A stretch of DNA of 64,000 nucleotides, taken from Paenibacillus sp. FSL R5-0623. GTDB lineage: Bacteria > Bacillota > Bacilli > Paenibacillales > Paenibacillaceae. The stretch is taken from contig NZ_CP150233.1 of NCBI RefSeq assembly GCF_037974265.1, positions 5,022,001 to 5,086,000 on the forward strand. The letters run 5' to 3'. Positions within the stretch are counted from its first letter, which is position 1. Every line of letters begins with the position of its first letter. Of this stretch, positions 44,342 to 53,973 are shown piece after piece. Both the position numbers and the translations under genes were made by a program. The notes beneath the pieces are model-generated. The model had not been told where the DNA came from, searched no databases, and worked only from the letters and a program-made list of their open reading frames with translations.

Positions 44342-46195
44342 CTAATTAACTTTGACTAGGCTCCATTGCTGATTGGTCCCGCCATTGTCGGCCCACTGAA
44401 TCGTGGAGGCACCTGCGGTCAGAGAACCTTGATTGATGTCAACCGTCAGGCCACTGTTTCGATTCGCAAGTACCACATATCCTCCCACATCAATGGGCAG
44501 CCATTGCTGATTGTTGCCCCCGTTATCCTGCCACTGAATCAGAGCGGCTCCGCCTTGTGTAGAACCCGAGTTTACATCCAGCAAAAGCCCACTGCCCACA
44601 TTGCGGATGTTGTAATAACCGTTACCTGCGGACTCTAGCTTCCACTGCTGGTTGGCTGCTCCATTATCATTCCACTGAATGATTGTTGCCCCACCCGTAG
44701 AAGAAGCACCGTTAACATCGAGTGCAAGTCCACTATTGCGGTTGATTAATTTGTAGATGGCCCCGGATTCATATCCTGTACCGCCATTGTAAGTTGCACC
44801 GGAAATGACGTAGGTTGTGACCGAATTGGCCTTTGCCGTAGCGGTAAAGGTTTTGTTTTGCACCGAAATATTGGTCAGTTGCTGCAACTTCTCCGTTGAA
44901 GAGGTCCGATATACTTGAGCAGACGTGCCTGTGTTCGTAAAACGACTGAGATCATAGGTTACCGTTGTATCCGTCGATTCCGAATTGGTCGTAACCAGTA
45001 CTACTTTGCCGGAAGCTGCATCATAGGCTGCAAGGGTATTGGCATCACTCATGCCGATAATCTTGTACCCAGGACGAATAAATTTGCTGTAATTGCCCAT
45101 GACATAATATTTTTGGTTCACGGTGTAACTGGTCGTTTGTGTATTGTTCAACACGTTCTTGAAAAATCCCCATCCTTCTGCACTATCGACGGCTTGCCAA
45201 TACACCCATCCACTTGCGCCCATATTGCGAATATCCTTGAGGATGGTACGTGACATGGTAAGTCCACTTGCATCCCCGTCTCCATATTCCGAGGTCCACA
45301 GATGTTTGCCCGCAGACATCGCTGTGTTGCGCAAAGCAGTACGATTGCTTCCGCCATACGTATGAGTGTTGATCTGAGTGATCGCTGATTTAACCGCATT
45401 GCTGTAGCTGTTGAACGACACATTGGAATCATCGATACTGTATTCTTCCGGTGCGCTCAGCTTTGTGGACAGGCCCTTTGCATTCAACGAAGCTTGTACC
45501 TGACTCAGAATTGTGTTCTGATCCGCCCGGTCAAAGTGCATGCCCTCCTGGTCATTGCCCTGCTTCCACCACGTCGAGATCGGTTCATTCAGCGGAGTTA
45601 CGCTATCAAATGTGATCCCCCAGTTATCACGAAAATGCTTCACAACCTCAGTTAAGTAATCGGCAAAATCATCGTAGTAATCGGGCTTGAGGTTGTTACC
45701 ACCATTGGCCGAACCGGACACATTACCACTGATGGTCATCCAGTAAGGTGCGGAATTTGCAAAAGCTTCGATGACATTCACGCCTTGAGCTTTGGCAGCT
45801 TGCAGCATATATCGTTGGTTTGCATCTGCATTCCAGTCATACACGCCCGGAGAAGGCTGGTAACCAGGAACGGCTTTGCGATATTCAAGGATATTGGATG
45901 ATGGATTATCCCCGCCTCCAATGTTGTACCGCAGGATATTCAGCCCCAGTCCGGTATTCGCGTTGAACATTTTCTCCACATACTCATCCCGATTGGAATA
46001 TTCTCCAACCACTTTGCCCCACCACGCGAGGGATGTTCCCCATCCTTCCATCGTCTGATATTGCTTCGACGGATCGGCAACAGCCGTGTATGCTCCTGCA
46101 GCAGATACCTCTGTGCCCATACCTAAACTGCCTGTTAGCAGACTTCCTGCCAGCAGCAGCGAACTCATTCGTTTTAACCACTTCATCCGCTTCAC
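44342..46195 (-). CDS. Secreted GH30 glycosidase with ricin-type lectin domain
   Basis: A 617-residue secreted enzyme: signal peptide (to ~33), GH30 catalytic domain (~38-470), then a ricin-B/CBM13 beta-trefoil (~478-617) with three QQW repeats ('NQQWKLES', 'NQQWLPI', 'NQQWSLVKVN'). The acid/base is Glu204 ('SVTPLNEPIS') and the nucleophile Glu303 ('LWTSEYGDGD'). The sequence style, with 'GWGTSLAWWG', matches the endo-beta-1,6-galactanase branch, which fits the nearby GH35 and GH43. AAGGAG lies just before the start, and a structured repeat lies directly upstream. Confidence 0.9.
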   Translation of the reverse strand: MKRMKWLKRMSSLLLAGSLLTGSLGMGTEVSAAGAYTAVADPSKQYQTMEGWGTSLAWWGKVVGEYSNRDEYVEKMFNANTGLGLNILRYNIGGGDNPSSNILEYRKAVPGYQPSPGVYDWNADANQRYMLQAAKAQGVNVIEAFANSAPYWMTISGNVSGSANGGNNLKPDYYDDFADYLTEVVKHFRDNWGITFDSVTPLNEPISTWWKQGNDQEGMHFDRADQNTILSQVQASLNAKGLSTKLSAPEEYSIDDSNVSFNSYSNAVKSAITQINTHTYGGSNRTALRNTAMSAGKHLWTSEYGDGDASGLTMSRTILKDIRNMGASGWVYWQAVDSAEGWGFFKNVLNNTQTTSYTVNQKYYVMGNYSKFIRPGYKIIGMSDANTLAAYDAASGKVVLVTTNSESTDTTVTYDLSRFTNTGTSAQVYRTSSTEKLQQLTNISVQNKTFTATAKANSVTTYVISGATYNGGTGYESGAIYKLINRNSGLALDVNGASSTGGATIIQWNDNGAANQQWKLESAGNGYYNIRNVGSGLLLDVNSGSTQGGAALIQWQDNGGNNQQWLPIDVGGYVVLANRNSGLTVDINQGSLTAGASTIQWADNGGTNQQWSLVKVN

Positions 46196-46200
46196 TCCTT

Positions 46201-46406
46201 ATGAATTTACACTTGCACTCCGATGTCAGAACAACTTTCCGATCGCTGTTATCCCCAGATTTTTAATTATTCTTAAAAAGGGGAAAATCCGGGGATAGCG
46301 TATGCTTCCGATGCAGCTTTCTTTCAGAAAGCTTGTAAGCGCACGCTTCGCTTCTTCAAGTTATTTCTGACCTCTCCGTTATCGTGTAAATGTATAGTTT
46401 AAATTG
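46201..46406. repeat. Structured intergenic repeat, copy 1
   Basis: About 205 bp, roughly 80 percent identical by eye to 51301-51531. It contains an inverted pair ttatcccc.agatttt / aaaatcc.ggggata, a second hairpin around aagctttctg, and terminal tttacac / gtgtaaa. It lies immediately upstream of the GH30 ribosome site. The outer inverted repeat of copy 2 is mostly lost here. Confidence 0.75.
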
Positions 46407-46433
46407 TTTGTATTTTTAGAAAACAAACACTAA

Positions 46434-47767
46434 TTATTGTGCAACCTCTCTGAAGGTCGCGTCTGACTTATCTAGTCCGGTAACGACAGCTTCCAATTTC
46501 AGCACATTATTGTAATGTCTCAGATACAGGTTCGGGTTACTAAATGACGCGTACGATGTCCAACTGGCGTTAGCAAGTCCATTTACACGTTTGAACGTGG
46601 CGTCATTTCGGAATGTAGTGCTGCCGTCATTTTTCACAAGTGTGATGCTGCCATTATTATTGCGCAGGAAATAACCCGGATAATTCATGGACTCAAACGA
46701 AATGCCTGTTGCATTCGACAGCCCAGGAACGATACGGAATTGTGCATCCTCCGCTGGACTGACACTCGCATCAATCCGTGCCTGATAGTTATAGTGACGA
46801 ATGAAGCTGCCCGGCACATTGAATGACTCCAGCTTGCGGATATCACCCGGTTGTCCGGACTCTTTCAATACGGTCATATGCCGGACGAGTCCGGTAAGAC
46901 CTGCAATCTCTTGTTTGGCACCCCAAGTCTGGAAGTTGTCAGCAGAGTCGCTGTAATAATATTTTTGTGTTGCATAGCCGTCAAAGTAGATTCGCCATGA
47001 ACCATTATCCAGCTGAACAAGCCTTCCACCCAAGAACCCCAACCTGCCCAATCCCCTGTACCTTTAAAGGTATAAGGACCCGTTAGCGAGGTGGATGTCG
47101 CATATTCAATGTATTTGGTGGTCTCATTTTTGGTAAAAGCATGATAGGTTGAGCCTGTCTTCACGATAAAAGTGTCGATATAATTGGGAGCAATGCCTGC
47201 CAGTTCAGTAGGTGCAGACCATGAGGTAGATGTTAGATTGCTACCTGAAGCTGTGAGTACATAAGGTTTGAAATTCTGATAGTTGCCTGGTGAGAGGGAC
47301 ACGATAATGTTCAGACTGCCGTTGCTGTCTTTGAACCATTCTGGTGCCCAGGTGTGTGCGATTGTGGTAGGGGTGGATAAAGTAATATTACGGACAAATG
47401 TCCAGTTTACCTTATCCGGGCTGGAGGCAATGCCGATGGTGTTACCCGACCAGTTCGTGGTGTAAACAACGTAATATAGACCATCTGTATGCTTCATGAT
47501 GCTGGGATCGCGGATCAGATCGGCCGGGGGTGTATAGGCTGGCCCTTTTAGCAAACCATAGTGGGTTGCATTATAGGATTCGTAGATATACATATTGGAC
47601 TCACTTGTGTTCGTAAAGGCGGATATCGTATATACACTTGTCGCTGCTCTGGCTGTATTGGGGAATAACATCGTTAATAGAAGTAATGTTCCGAGCAGCA
47701 GAATCATTCCGGCCTTGAAACCTTTGGACTTTCCTACTCCTGTTCCCTCTTCCTTCTTCGTCAACAT
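46434..47767 (-). pseudogene. Frameshifted secreted GH43 enzyme with CBM42 (AbfB) domain
   Basis: The start at 47767 (AAGGAGATG upstream) gives a signal peptide and a five-bladed GH43 domain with catalytic 'LIRDPSIM' and 'NYIDTFIV'. The reading frame breaks just after the catalytic-acid segment 'WGSWVEGL' at ~47018-47022, where one G seems to be missing. The other frame continues 'VQLDNGSWRIYFDGYATQ' and then an AbfB/CBM42 arabinose-binding trefoil ('FIRHYNYQARID', 'YFLRNNNGSITLV', 'LYLRHYNNVLKLE') to the stop at 46434. It is probably an inactivated arabinofuranosidase or galactanase of the galactan locus, or a sequencing error. Confidence 0.85.
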
Positions 47768-48208
47768 TGGGTCATCTCCTTATCCATGAGTGATTGAACA
47801 GAGGAATACCTTACTGTATTACCAATGACAAAGCGTACCTGGGACTGCCCCTGATGAGCAACACCTCACGACCACCTGTTCAAATTCCAATTACATGAAG
47901 CATCACTCCCTTCACAGATCATGGATGAACACTCTTTACATATGTAAACGGTTACAACTAATTAAACTACAAGTGTTACCTTAGTTCGTTGTACCAACCT
48001 GATCACCACAGTTCCCCCATTCCCTTAGCTAATTCACTCCGCAAGACTGAATCCAAAGATTCACAAGCTCGAGTTATTTGACTAAGAAAATGAGGTAGTG
48101 TGACTGTAGTAAAAGGTGAAATGCTGCGCCCAACTTGAACTATCTCGATCCAGTTATTGTTCTCAACTATAGTTGGATCAGTAAGACAGCTAACGATCCA
48201 TACATGAA
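47768..48208. other. Intergenic region with possible gene remnant
   Basis: A 441-bp gap. It holds a perfect cre palindrome (47943-47956). On the minus strand a protein-like frame runs from 48227 to 48003 ('NNNWIEIVQVGRS', 'PHFLSQITRACESLDSVLR') with no ribosome site, and it overlaps the GH35 end. This may be the decayed tail of a lost gene; no family is recognised. Confidence 0.4.
47943..47956. promoter_or_regulatory. cre site (CcpA operator)
   Basis: TGTAAACGGTTACA is a full palindromic match to the catabolite response element consensus. It lies ~175 bp upstream of the GH43 start, so the enzyme gene was probably glucose-repressed. Confidence 0.7.
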
Positions 48209-51200
48209 CTATTCCACCACAACCCACGGATAACGGGATAACGCATCCAACAGGAATCGTACCCGTTCTGGTGTTCTGCCTTCTTCATCGAACAAAAGTA
48301 ATTCATTCTCTTCCTGTAGCCAAGCTACTGGAATTTTGTAATCCTCTTGCGGACCAATCTGCCAATAACGCCCCAGATGATGCCCGTTCAGATGAATCGT
48401 TCCTTTGCTCATCCCGGTCAGGCGAAGCATCAGGTTCACCTTATGGTGCTCCGAAACCGCAGGCTTCGCGAAACGCCAGCGGTACCAGACCGGCTGACCA
48501 TACGATCCTCGGACTGGAGTATGATTGGATACAGGGTGAGACTTTTCACTCAATGTAGCACGATTAACCGATTCATTCGTGGTGTGGGGCACCAGATTGG
48601 CAGTACAATTGCCACCTGCGGCGATACCAGGCTGTCCTACACGCTGGATTGACCCCTGTGCTCCAGGATGGATCGATTCCTGTCCTACCTCGTAGCTCTC
48701 CCATTGTTGCGGAAGCAATGCATCCGTCCCTGCCATACGCCAATCCTTCAGTTCTCCCTGACTCGGATATGTGATTAGTTCCAGTCGATTCAGTGATGAA
48801 CGGCTATACGGCATTTCCAGTGTATTCGTCTCTCCGGCCTTGATATACAAGGATATGTCTAACGTCTGGAAGGCAAACCAATCCTGATATCCTTCCATCG
48901 GAACTTCGATGCCATTGATACGAAGGCCTTTGCTCAGTGCACCCACAAGAATCGCACGATCCATGCCATCCAGCGTAAAACTTCTGCTCAGAAGTGGCGC
49001 CCCATGTATAGAGTTCACCTCATCGAGATGCACAAGTCCACTTTCCATACGCCAATCCCGACGTATATCCCGAACTTTGCCATCCAGATACACAGAACCA
49101 GCCAGACCTTTGCTCTCACCCAAATACGGAGAGAAGTTCAACCTGCCCATATGTTGCACCAGAATCTGAAGTGTATTCTTCCCTTTGGCCACCTGCAACT
49201 GCACTCCAGCGGCACCTACCTGACGCACTAATGCCTGCTTTACTCCATTGACAATAATTCTGGCGGTATCCTGAATGTCCGGCAAAATGAGACTGGTAAT
49301 TCCTTCGGTTACACTCTCAAAATCACATTCGTACAATAAATAACCAAAATCTTGTCCGTACCGGGAAAAATCTTCGGGTTGTCCACTCGCCGAGCGTTGC
49401 TTCGCAGTTAACGTAATACGTGACATCTCAGGAGAATCAGACAATGTCGGCGCACTCGGTAATGTCCACGGAAGCTGCTGCTGTTTGCCTGCAATAGGCT
49501 TCTCGCTGGCATAGAACTCGTGACCTGTTAACGTCCGTTCTCCATCGGTCCAGTCACCAATCAGCGTAATTGTGCGATCTGGGTCAGTAATCATGCCCTT
49601 GACCTGACCCGATGGTAATACGTCTACGTCATCAAAGCCGATCACATAACGTAGTCCCTTCTGTTCTGTTGCTTCCAATCGCCATGTTCGATTCATCGTT
49701 TCTTGATCCAGAATGATGAATCGGATCGGTGTGCCGTTTGCTTCCAGCTGGATCGTTCCCGGCTCTTGAAAATGGAACAGATCGAAGCGGTATACGTTCC
49801 TGGCTGAATCATGTTCGACCAGCACTTGCACTGTGCTGCCCGTGACGTTCAATGCCCCTGCTTCCAGTTCAACAACAGAACGCTGCCCGGCAGCGGCCAC
49901 GATGAACAGGGTTAATTCTCCGTTTATCATTTCATTGCCCGTAATCATCGTACCCGCAGTCAGGTATACGTGTTCAGCAATCTGTACTCGCTCCAGCAAC
50001 GGAACAATCTGTCCTGGATTCAGCGATACGGGAAGAGTACGGCCTTCCTCCAGCGTAATGTGCATCGTCTCCCGTTCATCCTTGTGACTCTCCAGGAACC
50101 AAATTTTCTGGTTGTCAGCCTGTCTGCCTCGTACAGATATGCCTTCAGGATGAAGTACAACGATCATTTCTTCTGGAATTTCCTCTGTTTCCATCAGAAG
50201 GGCCCCGAAAGCATGGACAAAATAGGACAAATTCTTGGTTACTGCATATTTCGGTGTCACCCGTCCATATTCGTTCAGCGGTGCATCATAGTCATAGGAC
50301 GTAATCATAAAGATGTCACTGCTACCCATCGTTCTGCCGCCATATCCTCCGAAGTTCGTGCCACCATAGAACATGTAGTGACTGATTCCGGTATACCCGG
50401 CACGCAGAATCTCCATGATACGTCTCTCCAGCAAAGGCGCTGTCTTCTGAATAGCCGAAGGCCCTCCCCAATTCTCGAACCATCCGGTCCAGAATTCAGT
50501 GACCATCTTTGGGGTGTTCGGTTGTTTGGCTCGAAGTTTCTCATAATGCCCGTCAGCACCTGACCAGAAATTAGCCCCTTCAATCGTGCCTTCCGCCCCG
50601 CCAACGCAAGTGATCAGCGTAGCGTCAATGCCACGTTGCAACAATCCATCTCTCAGCGTATTCATATGGTCACTTGCAGCAGCGTCATCCATCAGATACC
50701 CGTATTCATTCTCCACCTGCACAAGAATGACCGTACCCCCAGCTGATAACTGGCGCTCCCGAATAATCGGCACAAGCTGGTCAAAATACAAATTCACATA
50801 GTGCAGATACGTCTCATTATTTTCCCGGAATTTCACGCCTTCCTTCGTACCCAGCCAATATGGAAAACCGCCAAAATCCCATTCTGCACAGATAAATGGA
50901 CCCGGACGCGCAATGACCCACATGCCGAGTTCTGCGCACAAATCCAGAAATGCTCCGCAATCGTTGTCCCCTTCAAAGGACCACTGTCCTTCTTCCGTTT
51001 CATGCACGTTCCAAGCAAAGTAGGTGTCGATGCAGTTCATGCCTGCCAGCTTCGCCTTCAGCAAAACCTCACGCCATTCCTCCTTTGGCATACGGAAATA
51101 ATGGATCGTGGCACTGTTCAGAAATACACGCTCTCCGTTTAGGAAAAAACTGCGTGCATCGTATGTTAATTCAGATAGAACACCGTTCTCAGCCCTGCTG

Positions 51201-51247
51201 ATGTTCTTCTCCTGTTCCTGCAGCAAAAGGGATGCTTTCTCTGTCAA
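48209..51247 (-). CDS. GH35 beta-galactosidase
   Basis: A 1012-residue family-35 beta-galactosidase without signal peptide, so intracellular. N-terminal TIM barrel (~30-340): 'SATIHYFRMPKEEWREVL', 'ARPGPFICAEWDFGGFPYWL', acid/base in 'VQVENEYG', nucleophile in 'MVTEFWTGWFE', and 'MFYGGTNFGGYGG'. The remainder is beta-sandwich domains typical of long GH35. It would trim galactose from imported galacto-oligosaccharides. The TTG at 51247 is chosen because AAGGAGGGG lies just upstream; an ATG at 51280 has a weak site. Confidence 0.92.
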   Translation of the reverse strand: MTEKASLLLQEQEKNISRAENGVLSELTYDARSFFLNGERVFLNSATIHYFRMPKEEWREVLLKAKLAGMNCIDTYFAWNVHETEEGQWSFEGDNDCGAFLDLCAELGMWVIARPGPFICAEWDFGGFPYWLGTKEGVKFRENNETYLHYVNLYFDQLVPIIRERQLSAGGTVILVQVENEYGYLMDDAAASDHMNTLRDGLLQRGIDATLITCVGGAEGTIEGANFWSGADGHYEKLRAKQPNTPKMVTEFWTGWFENWGGPSAIQKTAPLLERRIMEILRAGYTGISHYMFYGGTNFGGYGGRTMGSSDIFMITSYDYDAPLNEYGRVTPKYAVTKNLSYFVHAFGALLMETEEIPEEMIVVLHPEGISVRGRQADNQKIWFLESHKDERETMHITLEEGRTLPVSLNPGQIVPLLERVQIAEHVYLTAGTMITGNEMINGELTLFIVAAAGQRSVVELEAGALNVTGSTVQVLVEHDSARNVYRFDLFHFQEPGTIQLEANGTPIRFIILDQETMNRTWRLEATEQKGLRYVIGFDDVDVLPSGQVKGMITDPDRTITLIGDWTDGERTLTGHEFYASEKPIAGKQQQLPWTLPSAPTLSDSPEMSRITLTAKQRSASGQPEDFSRYGQDFGYLLYECDFESVTEGITSLILPDIQDTARIIVNGVKQALVRQVGAAGVQLQVAKGKNTLQILVQHMGRLNFSPYLGESKGLAGSVYLDGKVRDIRRDWRMESGLVHLDEVNSIHGAPLLSRSFTLDGMDRAILVGALSKGLRINGIEVPMEGYQDWFAFQTLDISLYIKAGETNTLEMPYSRSSLNRLELITYPSQGELKDWRMAGTDALLPQQWESYEVGQESIHPGAQGSIQRVGQPGIAAGGNCTANLVPHTTNESVNRATLSEKSHPVSNHTPVRGSYGQPVWYRWRFAKPAVSEHHKVNLMLRLTGMSKGTIHLNGHHLGRYWQIGPQEDYKIPVAWLQEENELLLFDEEGRTPERVRFLLDALSRYPWVVVE

Positions 51248-51300
51248 AGTAATCCCCTCCTTCTCTTTATTTAGGTTCATATGTCCTGTGGTTCATTTAA

Positions 51301-51531
51301 AATATAAGTTCAACTAATGAATATTTACACTGGCACTCCGATGACAGAATAACCTTCCAATCGCTGTTATCCCCAGATTTTTTGATTCCCTTTTCTCAAA
51401 GGGGAAATCCGGGGATAGCGTATGCTTCCGATGTAGCTTTCTTGCAGAAAGCTTGTAGGCGAACGCTCCGCTTTTTAAGGTTTTTTCTGTCCTCTCCGTT
51501 TTCTGTGTAAATCTGTAGTTGAACTTATATT
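51301..51531. repeat. Structured intergenic repeat, copy 2, with 16-bp terminal inverted repeats
   Basis: A 231-bp element bounded by a perfect 16-bp inverted repeat (aatataagttcaacta at 51301-51316, complement at 51516-51531). Inside are the same hairpins as copy 1 at 46201. It has no convincing coding frame. TTAA occurs on both flanks (51297-51300 and 51534-51537), possibly a target duplication. It lies directly upstream of GH35. Confidence 0.8.
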
Positions 51532-51540
51532 CCTTAATCA

Positions 51541-53037
51541 TCAGTTCCCCTGCAACGTCACGCCTTCCAGTACTACCGTTGTGATGGAATTGTCTGCCGT
51601 AGGTACCTCCAGTCCGTTGGCATACACCGGGATGTCTTCCAGCTGTTCCATGTTCCGTTCCGGTGAAGTTTGATACACCTGAGCGGTGGATGATTTTCCA
51701 TACGCATACCCTTCCAGTTCAAAGGCCGTTTTTCCCGCTGACAATTCGTTACGAATCACCAGCACCAATCTCTGACGTTCCGCGTCATAAGCCGCCAGTG
51801 TGCGTCCGCCATCCGTTGGAATAATTGTCGCGCCGGGACGAATGAACTTCGTGAACTGAGCCATGCCATAATACTGTTTGGTCATCTCATACTGCTCTTC
51901 TCCGTTAAAGTTGGCATGTATGAAGCCCCAATTATTATTGGCGCCTTCATCTTCAACGGCTTGCCAGTATACCCAGGCGGATGGCTGCATGATTTTCAGA
52001 TCAAACATGATCCGCTCCGCCAATTCTTGCACCGAGGTCATATCCTCATGACTGTGCGGCTCGCTGCCGCCGGTTCCGTACTCGGACATCCACAGCTTCT
52101 TGCCATGGCGTTCTGCCAGCGTGCGCAGCTCTTCCATTTTGCTACCATTATAGGAGTGGGTATTGATCTGCTGGATTACGTCCAGCGTGTCCTGATCATA
52201 GAGGTTGAAATTAAACACCGTCTCATCAATGCTGTTATCGTCCGCGGCACTAATGACGGTTCCATCCAGTCCTTTGCTCTTCAACGATGCAGCAACTTTC
52301 TTGATAATCTCGGCCTGTTTCTCATTGGTAAAATGACTGCCTTCCTGCATATTGCCCTTCTTCCACCAGTCGGAGGAAGGTTCATTGAGTGGATTCAATG
52401 TGCGGAAGGTGATCCCCCACTCGTCCCGATAATGCTTCACAACTTCGGTCAGATAATCGGCAAATGCATCATACTGATCGTCACGCAGATTATTGCTACC
52501 ATCCACAGCTCCGGTAACGGATCCACTGATCGTCATCCAGTAAGGTGGTGAGTTGGAGAATGCTTCAGCAATGTTCACACCGCGCTCCATCGAGCCTTGT
52601 AAAACAGCCCGCTGACCTGCATCAGCCTCCCAATCCCACTCTCCAGGTTCAGGTTGGAAGCCAGGTACATCACCGCCGGGGCGAAGAGCTTTCATCTCCG
52701 GATTCTCCTCACCGCCAATATTGTAACGAACGATGTTCAGACCTAATCCTTTCTCCGGATCAAAGACCAGATCCATCACTTCACTCACCTTCGCCTGATC
52801 CTTCCATCCGCCAAGATCGTTGGCCCACCAGGCAAGTGACGTACCCCAGCCTTCAAAATGATCATAGGACTGATCCAGCTTCAGACGTACCGGTTCCTCT
52901 TGGAATACAAGTGTTTTGGATGATTCATTGGCAAAATGATTGATAACAATTCCTCCTCCTGCCAGCAAGGCAATCAGGGCTACACCCATGAGGATATAGT
53001 TCCGTTTGCTCCTGCTGCGTTGTTCTTTATGCGCCAT
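51541..53037 (-). CDS. Membrane-anchored GH30 glycosidase
   Basis: A 498-residue GH30 enzyme held to the outer face by an N-terminal helix ('YILMGVALIALLAGGGIVI') after a basic start. The catalytic domain is paralogous to the secreted GH30 at 44342 but lacks the lectin module: acid/base Glu219 ('TLNPLNEPSS'), nucleophile Glu319 ('KLWMSEYGTGG'), and the same 'EGWGTSLAWW' opening. It probably cleaves beta-1,6-galactan fragments next to the importer encoded upstream. The gene lies 90 bp after the second permease gene in the same direction. Confidence 0.9.
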   Translation of the reverse strand: MAHKEQRSRSKRNYILMGVALIALLAGGGIVINHFANESSKTLVFQEEPVRLKLDQSYDHFEGWGTSLAWWANDLGGWKDQAKVSEVMDLVFDPEKGLGLNIVRYNIGGEENPEMKALRPGGDVPGFQPEPGEWDWEADAGQRAVLQGSMERGVNIAEAFSNSPPYWMTISGSVTGAVDGSNNLRDDQYDAFADYLTEVVKHYRDEWGITFRTLNPLNEPSSDWWKKGNMQEGSHFTNEKQAEIIKKVAASLKSKGLDGTVISAADDNSIDETVFNFNLYDQDTLDVIQQINTHSYNGSKMEELRTLAERHGKKLWMSEYGTGGSEPHSHEDMTSVQELAERIMFDLKIMQPSAWVYWQAVEDEGANNNWGFIHANFNGEEQYEMTKQYYGMAQFTKFIRPGATIIPTDGGRTLAAYDAERQRLVLVIRNELSAGKTAFELEGYAYGKSSTAQVYQTSPERNMEQLEDIPVYANGLEVPTADNSITTVVLEGVTLQGN

Positions 53038-53127
53038 GGGCTATACAATCCCTTCTCCATGTACGGTGATTACTTCGTTGACCTTGAACGTCAGGTTCAG
53101 CACATACAATCACTACAGATACTTTGG

Positions 53128-53973
53128 TTACTTGATTCCACTGCTTCCGCCGCTAATGTTGGCTTCATAGACATAACGTTGTCCGAACAGATATACCAGC
53201 ACCATCGGAATGGTGAGGAACAGGGAAGCGATCATCACAAGGTTCCATGGTGGCATCTGCCCACCACCTACCGTAGTCAACAGCTGCACTCCGAGTGCCA
53301 GTGGCATTTTCTCCGGATCATTGATATAGATGAGCGGCCCCATGAAGTTACCCCAGTTATAGGAGAATGAGAAGATCGCAATGGCCGCAAGTATCGGATA
53401 AGTCAGTGGCATAATGATCTTCCAGTAGATTCCCGGGTGTCCCATACCATCGATCATGGCGGCTTCATCCAGTGATTTTGGAATACTCATGACGAACTGC
53501 CGAATCAGGAATACGTTGAACGCTCCGGCGAAGAAGCTCGGTACGATCAGCGGGTAAAATGTATTAATCCAGTCCAGATGACGGAAGATGATGAACTGCG
53601 GTACCATCGTCACCTCACCCGGAATCATCATCGTACTGAGCAACACAATAAACAGGAAACGGCTGCCTTTTGCTTTGATTCGGGCAAAGCCGTAGGATAC
53701 GATCGAAGCTGATAATACCGATCCGACAATCGTAAAGACGGTTATGATGACCGAGTTTTTGAGATACGTGCCAAGATTGTTATTCGTGAAGATGGTATAA
53801 AAGTTCGACCATTGAAACTCCATTGGAACGAAGGTAAAGGCTGACTTGACGGTTGTTGCGTCACTTGCCAGTGCAATGGAGATCATGTACAGGAAAGGCG
53901 AAGCAAGCAGCACCCCGACCAGAATCAGAAAAATATAGGATATCGTCTTCTCCACAGTGGATGGATTACTCAT
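53128..53973 (-). CDS. MalG-type sugar ABC permease
   Basis: A 281-residue six-helix permease with 'KTISYIFLILVGVLLASPFL' at the start and the EAA loop 'MSIPKSLDEAAMIDGMGHPG'. It is the MalG half of a carbohydrate importer. The start at 53973 has AGGAGGG upstream; the frame is open to 54024. It overlaps the MalF-type gene by 8 bp. No ATPase gene is in the locus, so a shared MsmX-like ATPase encoded elsewhere is expected. Confidence 0.92.
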   Translation of the reverse strand: MSNPSTVEKTISYIFLILVGVLLASPFLYMISIALASDATTVKSAFTFVPMEFQWSNFYTIFTNNNLGTYLKNSVIITVFTIVGSVLSASIVSYGFARIKAKGSRFLFIVLLSTMMIPGEVTMVPQFIIFRHLDWINTFYPLIVPSFFAGAFNVFLIRQFVMSIPKSLDEAAMIDGMGHPGIYWKIIMPLTYPILAAIAIFSFSYNWGNFMGPLIYINDPEKMPLALGVQLLTTVGGGQMPPWNLVMIASLFLTIPMVLVYLFGQRYVYEANISGGSSGIK

